Source of the DNA: Nitrospinota bacterium
GTDB lineage: Bacteria; JADFOP01; DATKYB01
Direction of reading: 5' to 3'
Assembly (NCBI GenBank): GCA_035528715.1
Contig: DATKYB010000061.1
Span: forward strand, 1 to 22,869
Length of the DNA: 22,869 bases
In this document: positions 1 through 6,833 of the stretch, in pieces
Position numbering within the stretch: the stretch's first letter is position 1
Layout: each line of letters opens with the position of its first letter
Notes under the pieces: model-generated
The model's database searches: none
What the model was told of the DNA's origin: nothing
What the model saw: the letters and a program-made list of their open reading frames with translations, nothing else
Position numbers and translations under genes: made by a program

Positions 1-388
1 TTGGATTATGAAGCTGGTAGATATCAATATAATCGGTTCTCAGCCTTTTAAGGCTCTTTTCAATAGCAAATCGAATGTAATCTCTTCTAAAGTTAACACT
101 CGCCCCAACATTATAAAAATCACCACCTACCTTTGTTGCGATGATATATTTTTCTCTTTTTCCTTCGAAGGCTTCTCCCAGAAGTTTTTCACTGTGACCA
201 TGGCCGTAAACATCAGCCGTATCAAAAAAGTTACATCCCATATCTATCGCCTTTTTTATTGCCTTTAAGGAATCCTTATCGTTTGTTGGACCGTAGCTAT
301 TTCCATGCCTGTTCCCACCAATGGCCCACGCTCCAAAGCCTATTTCTGAAACCTCCAATTCAGTCTTCCCAAATCTTCTGTATTTCAT
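1..388 (-). CDS. Aldo/keto reductase, N-terminal part (cut by window edge)
   Basis: The minus-strand reading frame opens at the ATG at 388 and runs off the left edge after about 129 residues. An AGGAG ribosome site at 396-400 lies 7 nt before the ATG and supports this start. The protein begins MKYRRFGKTELEVSEIGFG, the usual start of aldo/keto reductases. All four residues of the catalytic tetrad are visible: Asp56 and Tyr61 in FDTADVYGHGHSE, Lys86 in IATKVGG, and His127 in IYQLHNP. Enzymes of this family use NAD(P)H to reduce aldehydes or ketones in the cytoplasm through a TIM barrel. The N-terminal signature resembles the bacterial general-stress/oxidoreductase branch, but the substrate cannot be inferred. 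The C-terminal half, including cofactor-binding residues, lies outside the window. The gene is divergent from the 546-890 gene. Confidence 0.93.
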   Translation of the reverse strand, partial: MKYRRFGKTELEVSEIGFGAWAIGGNRHGNSYGPTNDKDSLKAIKKAIDMGCNFFDTADVYGHGHSEKLLGEAFEGKREKYIIATKVGGDFYNVGASVNFRRDYIRFAIEKSLKRLRTDYIDIYQLHNP

Positions 389-474
389 GACCTTTCTCCT
401 GAAAATTTATTTCTTAAAAACTTTTATAGATTATATTAACTTTTTTTCTCTAAATGCAAATTTTAATTTAAAAC

Positions 475-502
475 TTGAATTTTATATGTGTAGATTTAAT
501 AT
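475..502 (+). promoter_or_regulatory. Possible sigma70-type promoter for the 114-aa gene
   Basis: TTGAAT at 475-480 and TAATAT at 497-502 are 16 nt apart, each matching 4 of 6 consensus bases. It sits in a very AT-rich 155-nt divergent spacer where chance matches are common, so it is weak evidence. Confidence 0.28.
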
Positions 503-545
503 TATTAAAATAAAGATATGAAAATATTTTAAAGGAGGAATAATC

Positions 546-890
546 ATGACAAAAACTTTTCCTTATAAGAGATTCATGATAAAAGAGGGCTTAAAGCCAG
601 AATCTGACAAGTTTCAATATTTCTTTAGTGTTTCTGAAGGTGGTGAAAAGAAAGCACATTATTGTATATGGGTTGACGATGAGGTTTTAGCCAAAACAAA
701 GGAGTTTCAGAAGGCTTGCAGAGGAGTGCTTGAAGAAGAATTTATAAATCCTCATAAGAGTGAGTGGATAAAATGGGTTGAAGAAAAGCTGGACAGGAGA
801 GATTTTAGAAATATGGTTTTAAAAATAGAAAAAGGCGACACTAAAGAGATCGATATGAGTGAGTTGAAGGAAAAGCTGGAATTTGAATGA
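546..890 (+). CDS. Uncharacterised 114-aa protein
   Basis: I do not recognise this protein. It is a credible gene because a strong ribosome site, AAAGGAGG at 530-537, sits 8 nt before the ATG and the frame has normal protein-like composition. The product is soluble and highly charged, with many Lys and Glu residues. It has no signal peptide and no membrane segment. Aromatic residues cluster near residues 20-45 (FQYFFSVSEGG, HYCIWVDDEV), followed by helices rich in Lys and Glu to the C-terminus (VEEKLDRRDFRNMVLKIE, MSELKEKLEFE). There are only two cysteines (in HYCIW and ACRGV) and they form no metal-site motif. The fold may be a short sheet followed by helices. The gene stands alone between a divergent aldo/keto reductase and a convergent permease gene, so context gives no functional hint. 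Confidence 0.72.
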   Translation: MTKTFPYKRFMIKEGLKPESDKFQYFFSVSEGGEKKAHYCIWVDDEVLAKTKEFQKACRGVLEEEFINPHKSEWIKWVEEKLDRRDFRNMVLKIEKGDTKEIDMSELKEKLEFE

Positions 891-958
891 ACCATTCTCA
901 TTATGTAATGTATTGTTAAATCATTGAAAATAATCTTCTCGGATAACCTTAAGATCTA

Positions 959-2179
959 TTATTCAAATCTTAGAGCTTGTATAGGGTCAGTATCAACAGC
1001 CTTTTTTGCTGGATAAACGCCGAATAAAAGCCCTATGAAGGTAGATATAACCAATGCGATAATGCTTATAAACCAAGGAATGACAAGAGTCCATTCTGTT
1101 GTTTTTGTGATGATAAAGGATACAAGAATTCCGATGATAATGCCGACGATTCCCCCGCCGAGGCTCAAAGTAATCGATTCTGTCAAAAACTGATAAAGAA
1201 TATCTTTTACTGTTGCGCCAACAGCTCTTCTTACCCCGATTTCCCTGGTTCTCTCTTTGACAGAAACAAGCATCACGGCCATAATCCCGATTCCTCCGAC
1301 AAGGAGGGATATGGCTGCCACGCTGGCTATGAGAAAGGTGAAGGTCGTGGACGTCTCTTTCTTTGTCTCCAGAAGCTCCATCTGCGTGAGGATGGTAAAA
1401 TCATCATCAATGTCTTCGACCAGCTTGTGCTTTTCCCGAAGAAGATTTTTTACCTGCAGAAGGCAGCTTTCAATCTCTTTCTCATCTCTTGCCTGAAGAT
1501 AGATGGTGCTGAGATAGTCCACGTTAAAGACCCGTCTCATGGCCGTGGTAAGGGGAATGACGATTCTGTCGTCTTCGTCCTGTCCGAGAGCATCTATCCC
1601 CTTAGGCTCAAGAACCCCTATTACCGAAAATGGAATCTTGTTGATTCTGATAATCCGGCCAAGAGGAGATTTGTTTTCAAAAAGGTTTATTTCCACACTT
1701 TTTCCGAGCACGGCAACCCTTTTAGAAACTCTCACATCTTCTTCAGTAAAAAGCCTCCCGCTTTGAAGCTCAAAATTTTTAATCGAAAAGAAATCAGGAA
1801 CCGTGCCCATGACTATTGTTTTTGTTGTCAGGTTTTCGTATTTGACAGAAGTAGTCTTTTCCACGGTCGGGGCGGATTTCGCAACGGATGATATTTTTTC
1901 TTCGATGGCTCTTGCGTCCTTCAGCTTCAGCGTCGAGACCTGACCGAGCGTCCTCGGCCTTCCGTGATGCATGACGACTTCTCCCGCACAGACCGATATG
2001 AGATTTTCCCCCATCCCTTCTATCTGTTCAATAACCTTCTTTTTCGCCCCCTCGCCGATGGCAACCATAATCATGACAGAAGAGATGCCGATAATAATCC
2101 CAAGCAGTGCAAGAAAAGACCTGAGCTTATGAGAAACCAGAGATTTTAAGGCGATGGACATGGGCGTGTTTTTTTTCAT
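959..2179 (-). CDS. MacB-type ABC transporter permease (second permease of the operon)
   Basis: This is a 406-aa FtsX/MacB-family permease. One membrane helix lies near residues 17-42 (LRSFLALLGIIIGISSVMIMVAIG). A large periplasmic MacB-type domain spans roughly residues 45-275. Three more helices follow near 280-305, 330-358 and 368-393. The cytoplasmic stretch VSVKERTREIGVRRAVGA, typical of the family, links helices 2 and 3, and the end reads YPAKKAVDTDPIQALRFE, the usual FtsX C-terminus. It starts 12 nt after the stop of the preceding permease gene and is the last gene of the four-gene export operon. It has no ATPase domain, so it must use the ATPase encoded at 3381-4133. It is clearly homologous to, but different from, its neighbour, so the pump may be a heterodimer. 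The substrate is unknown; peptides, lipoproteins, macrolide-like compounds or siderophores are all possible for this family. Confidence 0.92.
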   Translation of the reverse strand: MKKNTPMSIALKSLVSHKLRSFLALLGIIIGISSVMIMVAIGEGAKKKVIEQIEGMGENLISVCAGEVVMHHGRPRTLGQVSTLKLKDARAIEEKISSVAKSAPTVEKTTSVKYENLTTKTIVMGTVPDFFSIKNFELQSGRLFTEEDVRVSKRVAVLGKSVEINLFENKSPLGRIIRINKIPFSVIGVLEPKGIDALGQDEDDRIVIPLTTAMRRVFNVDYLSTIYLQARDEKEIESCLLQVKNLLREKHKLVEDIDDDFTILTQMELLETKKETSTTFTFLIASVAAISLLVGGIGIMAVMLVSVKERTREIGVRRAVGATVKDILYQFLTESITLSLGGGIVGIIIGILVSFIITKTTEWTLVIPWFISIIALVISTFIGLLFGVYPAKKAVDTDPIQALRFE

Positions 2180-2191
2180 TATATTTTTTTT

Positions 2192-3403
2192 CTATTTAAA
2201 AGCCTCCACAGGGTTGAGCTGGGTCGCCTTTCTTGCGGGCTGCATTCCGAAAAGAACCCCCACAAGAAAAGAAAAAGCAAAGCCGAGAACAAAGGGCTGC
2301 CAGGATATGGCTGTAGAGATTGATGTCATAAGGGGCAGAAACTTTGCGATAACAAGCCCTAAAGCAATTCCGATAATTCCGCCGAAAAGGGCAACGAGAA
2401 CAGCCTCCATGAGAAACTGTAAAAGAATAGCCCTTCGTGTTGCCCCGAGCGAACGCTTGATACCGATTTCCCTTATCCTTTCATTGACAGAAACCAGCAT
2501 AATGTTCATGATAACGATCCCGCTCACCAGAAGGGAGATGGTCGATATCAAGACCAGCATCTGGTTCAGCGTTCTTGAGGACTCGGTTATCCGTTTCAGG
2601 AGACCCTCGGCTGTGATAACCCTGAAATCGTCCTCGACAGACGGTGGAAGACGGTGGTTTTTCCGGAGGATTTCTCTCGCCCTTTCTGCGGTAATGTTGA
2701 CTTTTGAGGGGTCGTTTACAAGTACCCTGATACTGTTCAGATAGTTCCGATTGAAGATTCGCTGGGCTGATGTGGTTATAGGAATTACCAATCTATCATC
2801 CGCATCATGACCGCCTCCGGTAGTCCCTTTTCTCTCAAGGATTCCTATGACCTCGAAAAAGACATTTTTGATTCTGATATATTTACCGATAGGGGTTTCG
2901 TTTCCAAAGAACTCTCTGACAATGGTGTTTCCAATGACAGCGACTCTTTTTACGCCGGTGACATCCTGATCCTCTATAAATCTCCCCTCTTTCATATCCC
3001 ATTTCCTGACGACCTGCCAGAGAGGGGTGCTCCCTTCAACCCTTGTGGTCTTGTTCTTGTTTTTATAGGCAACCCTTATATCTCTCTCTCTTTGATAGAC
3101 ACCAACCACTTTGGCGTTTGGAAGCTGCCTTATATCTTCCGCATCTTTCAAAGAAAGGGTTGTGGCTTTTGTCCTTCGGCTAGAAAAGATCTTACCACCT
3201 CCGGATGCCATAAGAAATGCATCGGAACCGAATCCGTAGCTATTCATCCTGTCTATAACCTTTACCTTTGCTCCCTGTCCTATGGATACGATGACCGTGA
3301 GGGCGGCGATGCCGATAACGATTCCGAGCATCATGAGGGAGGTGTTGAGTTTGCTATGGTTGAGGCCCTTTAACGATTCTTTAAACAGCCTTAAGACCTT
3401 CAT
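2192..3403 (-). CDS. MacB-type ABC transporter permease (first permease of the operon)
   Basis: This is a 403-aa FtsX/MacB-family permease. An N-terminal helix at about residues 20-45 carries LNTSLMMLGIVIGIAALTVIV and is followed by SIGQGAKVKVIDRM. A periplasmic domain follows to about residue 275. Three C-terminal helices follow, with NERIREIGIKRSLGAT between the second and third. The protein ends FGMQPARKATQLNPVEAFK, a family hallmark. Its start overlaps the end of the ATPase gene by 23 nt, which suggests translational coupling. It shares the family layout and the G-E/Q-GAKxKVI motif with the downstream permease, so the pair probably arose by duplication. The DNA here is visibly more GC-rich than the adaptor gene at the head of the operon. 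Confidence 0.92.
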   Translation of the reverse strand: MKVLRLFKESLKGLNHSKLNTSLMMLGIVIGIAALTVIVSIGQGAKVKVIDRMNSYGFGSDAFLMASGGGKIFSSRRTKATTLSLKDAEDIRQLPNAKVVGVYQRERDIRVAYKNKNKTTRVEGSTPLWQVVRKWDMKEGRFIEDQDVTGVKRVAVIGNTIVREFFGNETPIGKYIRIKNVFFEVIGILERKGTTGGGHDADDRLVIPITTSAQRIFNRNYLNSIRVLVNDPSKVNITAERAREILRKNHRLPPSVEDDFRVITAEGLLKRITESSRTLNQMLVLISTISLLVSGIVIMNIMLVSVNERIREIGIKRSLGATRRAILLQFLMEAVLVALFGGIIGIALGLVIAKFLPLMTSISTAISWQPFVLGFAFSFLVGVLFGMQPARKATQLNPVEAFK

Positions 3404-4133
3404 CGCTTTTCTTCCTGCTTTTGAGCTCGTTGAGGCTAGAGAGAGCGTCTTTCGGGTTTTTAAGCTCTTCCTCTCTTTCTATCCTCCCGTCCTTCATCTG
3501 AATGATCCGGTTTGCATGGGTAGCGACTTCTCTGTCATGGGTGATGCAAACGATAGTCTTTCCTTCCCGGTGAAGTCTCTGGAATATGGAGAGGATTTCC
3601 AGGCCGGAGTGGGTGTCGAGATTCCCTGTCGGTTCGTCCGCGAGGATAATACGAGGGTCGTTTATCAATGCCCTGGCAATGGCGACTCTTTGCTGCTGGC
3701 CTCCTGAAAGCTCATTCGGTTTGTAATAAATCCTGTCTCCAAGGCCGAGAAAGGTTAAAATCTCTTTTGCCTTCTCCCCAGCATTAGTGGGGTATTCCTG
3801 GCTGTAGATTAGGGGGAGAAGGATGTTATCAATTGCTGATGTTCTGGGAAGGAGATTATAGGACTGAAACACAAAACCGATTTTCTTGTTTCTTATTCGC
3901 GAAAGCTCCCAGTCGCTCAGTTTCTCAACCTCTTCACCTTCAAAGAAATAGCGGCCGCTTGTCGGTCTGTCTAGGCAGCCGACGATATACATAAGAGTGC
4001 TTTTCCCCGCGCCCGAGGGAGCCATGATGGCGGTGAACTCCCCCTTTTTAATAAAAAGGTCGATGCCATGAAGAACAGGGGTTTCCAGCTTTCCGTTTTT
4101 AAATACCTTGGTTATCCCCTCAAGCCTTATCAT
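3381..4133 (-). CDS. MacB/LolD-family ABC transporter ATPase
   Basis: This 250-aa protein is the cytoplasmic motor of the export pump. All nucleotide-binding motifs are intact: Walker [10 protein letters not shown] (residues 38-46), Q-loop Gln90 in [10 protein letters not shown], signature LSGGQQQRV (142-150), Walker [13 protein letters not shown] (162-173) and the H-loop His199 in CITHD. The spacing and the sequence DEPTGNLD are typical of the MacB/LolD/FtsE subgroup. About 50 charged residues after the H-loop form a C-terminal extension ([20 protein letters not shown]) beyond the usual LolD length. The ATG at 4133 overlaps the stop of the adaptor gene as ATGA. Separate ATPase and permease proteins differ from the fused Escherichia coli MacB. 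The ATPase would drive conformational changes in the two FtsX permeases. Confidence 0.95.
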   Translation of the reverse strand: MIRLEGITKVFKNGKLETPVLHGIDLFIKKGEFTAIMAPSGAGKSTLMYIVGCLDRPTSGRYFFEGEEVEKLSDWELSRIRNKKIGFVFQSYNLLPRTSAIDNILLPLIYSQEYPTNAGEKAKEILTFLGLGDRIYYKPNELSGGQQQRVAIARALINDPRIILADEPTGNLDTHSGLEILSIFQRLHREGKTIVCITHDREVATHANRIIQMKDGRIEREEELKNPKDALSSLNELKSRKKSDEGLKAV

Positions 4134-5380
4134 CTCTTGATTCTCCTCAGGTTCTTTTCTGCCTCAGACAGGGGATAAAAAACAGCGACCTCTTCCCCCT
4201 TTTTAAGCCCATCGATAATCTCTACAAAACCCCTTTCCCTCCATCCTGTTTTTATAGTCCTTTCTATTAGTTTCCCACGATTGAAGACATAAACGATTTT
4301 TCTTCCTTTTATATTTTTTATCGCCTCAGTGGGAATAGCCAATGCATTCTCTTTTGTTCCAATAATGATATTGACATTTGCAGTCATCTCAGGCCGGAGA
4401 AGATCGATAAAATCATCCTTTATCGTAATGATGACCTCGTAGTTAACCACATTTTCCTGTATTATGGCCTTTGGATAGATGGCCACCACCCCTCCTCTAA
4501 ATGGCCTTTTTGGAAAACTATCTACAGTGAAGGTTGCCTGCTGTCTCATCTGAATTTTCCCTATATCTGTTTCGTCAACAAATGCATTAACCTGAAGTTG
4601 AGAAAGGTCAATAATGTTTACAAAGGTAGGGGCATTGAAACCGGCAGCTACGGTCTCTCCTTCCTGGGTAGATATGGATGCTATGGAACCGGCTATGGGG
4701 GCCCTTATCCTCGCATAGGAAAGTTCTGTTTCTAATTCCATAAGACTTGCTTTTGCCTGTTTTACCCTTGCCTTTGCCAGAGCCAAGTCCTGAAGATATT
4801 TTGTTTGAAGGTAGATAAGGTTTTGTTTTAATGCTCTATGCCCAGCCTTTAAGACATCGAGCTCTTTTTTTGCCTGATCAAGTTTTTCCTGAGGAGAAAC
4901 GCCTTTACTAACAAGGGATTGTTGCCTTTTATAGTTTATCTCTGCAAGATTAAGCTCAGCAACTTTTTCATCTATTTCAGCCCTGGCCTTTTCTATCTCT
5001 TTAGGGGTCTGTTCTCTTATGGCGGTCTCTTTTGCTTCTTCTGCAAGCAGATTTGCTTTTGCCCCTTCAACCTTGGCGAGGAGGTCATTATGTTCTATGG
5101 TGGCTATCAGATCACCCTTTTTGACCTTGTCTCCAATCTTAACCATAAGTCTTTCTACAAGCCCGGAAATTCTGGAACCTACCTTCACCTCTGCTCCTAT
5201 CACTGGCTTTACTGTTCCGGTAGCAAGTATGGTATGATTGACGGTCCTAAGTACCACCTTCTCTAATTTAAAATCTTTATCCTTTCCCTTGCTTTCTTTT
5301 GTGAATCTTAATCCTAAAAAGACTCCTATGAGGAGAATGATGATACTGGTAGCTATAATTAAATTTTTTCTGTTTTTCAC
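4130..5380 (-). CDS. MacA-like periplasmic adaptor (membrane fusion protein)
   Basis: This 416-aa protein should link the inner-membrane pump to an outer-membrane channel. Residues 5-24 (LIIATSIIILLIGVFLGLRF) form the N-terminal membrane anchor. A biotinyl-lipoyl-like half-domain follows around 60-85 (GSRISGLVERLMVKIGDKVK). A long alpha-helical hairpin with Lys/Glu/Ala-rich coiled coil spans roughly 85-215. The second lipoyl half appears as YARIRAPIAGSIASI, and the beta-barrel and membrane-proximal domains follow (IDLSQLQVNAFVDETDIGKI, IPTEAIKNIKGRKIVYVF). The start codon is GTG with only a weak AGGGA site upstream. It is the first gene of the four-gene operon, behind the promoter at 5428-5456. 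No TolC-like gene is present in the window. Confidence 0.94.
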   Translation of the reverse strand: MKNRKNLIIATSIIILLIGVFLGLRFTKESKGKDKDFKLEKVVLRTVNHTILATGTVKPVIGAEVKVGSRISGLVERLMVKIGDKVKKGDLIATIEHNDLLAKVEGAKANLLAEEAKETAIREQTPKEIEKARAEIDEKVAELNLAEINYKRQQSLVSKGVSPQEKLDQAKKELDVLKAGHRALKQNLIYLQTKYLQDLALAKARVKQAKASLMELETELSYARIRAPIAGSIASISTQEGETVAAGFNAPTFVNIIDLSQLQVNAFVDETDIGKIQMRQQATFTVDSFPKRPFRGGVVAIYPKAIIQENVVNYEVIITIKDDFIDLLRPEMTANVNIIIGTKENALAIPTEAIKNIKGRKIVYVFNRGKLIERTIKTGWRERGFVEIIDGLKKGEEVAVFYPLSEAEKNLRRIKR

Positions 5381-5427
5381 TTAATCCCTATTTGTTAATT
5401 AGCCTTATAGAAGCAATAATTACTTAT

Positions 5428-5456
5428 ATGGTAGAACAGTTTTATTATTCTGTCAA
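5428..5456 (-). promoter_or_regulatory. Sigma70-type promoter of the export operon
   Basis: On the minus strand a perfect -35 TTGACA (5456-5451) is separated by 17 nt from TACCAT (5433-5428), which matches 4 of 6 bases of the -10 box. Transcription would start near 5420, leaving about a 40-nt leader before the GTG start at 5380. Confidence 0.62.
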
Positions 5457-5566
5457 TTGAGAATTTTTTTAATCAAATTTTTTGTAAAAAATGTATGGTT
5501 ATTCAGAATTATTATCGTAACAAATGTGCCAAAATATAAGTTAATTATTTTATTTCGGTTTAGAAC

Positions 5567-6205
5567 TCATGGTTTTTTAAACCTAACCGTATAATTCCAG
5601 AAATTCCCAAGTGCTTCATCTAAAACAAAACCTGCTTCTTCGCCTATTCTGATTGTAGTAGATTTTAAAGGATAATCGGGATCGGGAAAAAACTCTGTTA
5701 CAGCAAGGATTCCGCTTGGCTTCAATACTCTTTTTACTTCTCTCAAAGCCTTTTTCTTGTCAGGGATTTCTTGAAGAACGGTAATCATATATACAAGGTC
5801 AAGAGAGTTGTCACTAAAGGGCAATTCATAGGCGTTTTTGTTTATGAGTTCGATGTTTTTGATATCTTTGTTTCCCACTTTATTGAGTTTATTTTCAAGC
5901 TGCTTTAGCATTTCTGGTTGAATATCAAGGGCATACACTTTTCCTTTTTTTTCAACTGCGCTTGCAACGAAAGTTGTAAAAGCTCCACTCCCGCATCCCA
6001 CTTCTAAAACATGCATATCTTCCTTTATGCCGCTTCTTTGTATCAACTTATCAGGGGGTTGTAATTTCCTTCTAAAATTGCTGTCCAGAATAGACCCGAT
6101 AAACGCAGGGGCAGGAAAATGATAAATCTTTCGAATGATTCTGAGAACAACCTGGTATAAAAAAATCAGCCCTAAAATTCCTATTAACAGAATTTTAATT
6201 ACCAC
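5567..6205 (-). CDS. Membrane-anchored class I SAM-dependent methyltransferase
   Basis: The frame is open from an ATG at 6253, but that ATG has no ribosome site. The in-frame GTG at 6205 has AAGGAG 6 nt before it, so I choose it (212 aa instead of 228). The protein starts with a membrane helix (VIKILLIGILGLIFLYQVVLRII). A class I methyltransferase domain follows: motif I HVLEVGCGSGAFTTF binds S-adenosylmethionine, VYALDIQPEML supplies the acidic residue for the ribose, and LDLVYMITVLQEIPD is the motif IV region. The order resembles the UbiE/Methyltransf_11 group. The substrate is probably a lipid or quinone because of the membrane anchor, but that is inference. The gene stands alone, convergent with nothing and divergent from the PilZ gene. 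Confidence 0.85.
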   Translation of the reverse strand: MVIKILLIGILGLIFLYQVVLRIIRKIYHFPAPAFIGSILDSNFRRKLQPPDKLIQRSGIKEDMHVLEVGCGSGAFTTFVASAVEKKGKVYALDIQPEMLKQLENKLNKVGNKDIKNIELINKNAYELPFSDNSLDLVYMITVLQEIPDKKKALREVKRVLKPSGILAVTEFFPDPDYPLKSTTIRIGEEAGFVLDEALGNFWNYTVRFKKP

Positions 6206-6295
6206 GATCTTCTCCTTTTTTTGTATTAGATATTTTAACAGAGTATTTTCCATAAATAAAAAATTTTAATACCCTTTTAAGATTTTTTCAGGTCT

Positions 6296-6325
6296 TTGGA
6301 GAGAGATAAAAAAGAAAGCTATAAT
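6296..6325 (+). promoter_or_regulatory. Possible promoter for the PilZ gene
   Basis: A perfect TATAAT at 6320-6325 is preceded at 18 nt by TTGGAG (6296-6301), a poor -35 box. A transcript would start near 6332 and carry a leader of about 66 nt. Confidence 0.38.
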
Positions 6326-6397
6326 TACTAAAGTTCATATAAAAACATGTCGATAAATATATAACGATAATCTTCAAATTTTTAGGGTATTTTACAA

Positions 6398-6769
6398 ATG
6401 GAAATAATAGGACAGAAAGAGAGACGTCGAGCACCGAGAACAGCTCTCCATACCGCTGTTATGGATGTATATCCTATAAATATACAGCACCAAAGAGAAC
6501 TGAGAGGAAAAATCTATGATGTTTCTACTTTAGGAGCAAAATTTGTCTCTAACAAACCTTATGCTATAGACTCAAAAATCTATGTTGGTCTTTTGTTGCC
6601 GAATTGTAATTCTCTGATAAATATCTCTGGAAAGGTTGTGCGGTGCGAAGAAGAAAGTAGTGAAGAGTACCACATTGCTGTAGAATTTGATGAAGATAAA
6701 TACCAGCAATCTTTATTAGAAGAATACATAAGAATTATGAAATTATGGGATGAGCAGTGGGGTAAATAA
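6398..6769 (+). CDS. Single-domain PilZ protein (probable c-di-GMP receptor)
   Basis: This 123-aa protein is almost entirely one PilZ domain. The c-di-GMP-binding motif RxxxR is present as Arg10-Arg14 in ERRRAPRTA, and the second motif [D/N]xSxxG as Asp41, Ser43 and Gly46 in YDVSTLGAKF. The beta-barrel continues through IYVGLLLPNCNSLINISGKVVRCEEE, and the C-terminus is a charged helix (YQQSLLEEYIRIMKLWDEQW). Both ligand motifs are complete, so binding of c-di-GMP is likely. Such stand-alone PilZ proteins usually act by protein-protein contact on motility, polysaccharide or development outputs; which one cannot be told here. The ribosome site is weak. The gene converges with the aldehyde ferredoxin oxidoreductase gene. 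Confidence 0.88.
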   Translation: MEIIGQKERRRAPRTALHTAVMDVYPINIQHQRELRGKIYDVSTLGAKFVSNKPYAIDSKIYVGLLLPNCNSLINISGKVVRCEEESSEEYHIAVEFDEDKYQQSLLEEYIRIMKLWDEQWGK

Positions 6770-6833
6770 AAAACATGAGTAGTATCAAAAGTCCTTCCAT
6801 GCATCTCTCTTCATCATCATACCCAGTAAAGCT

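Noticed and set aside
1427-1891. 154-aa plus-strand open frame inside the permease gene
   Set aside because: Antisense to a well-supported MacB-type permease; no ribosome site and no protein-like motif.
2154-2744. 196-aa plus-strand open frame
   Set aside because: Antisense to the first permease gene; composition rich in Arg, Thr and Ser as expected for a shadow frame.
5457-5566. T-rich and A-rich runs as terminators between the methyltransferase and the export operon
   Set aside because: No stem of useful GC content precedes the runs; this is AT-rich spacer DNA.
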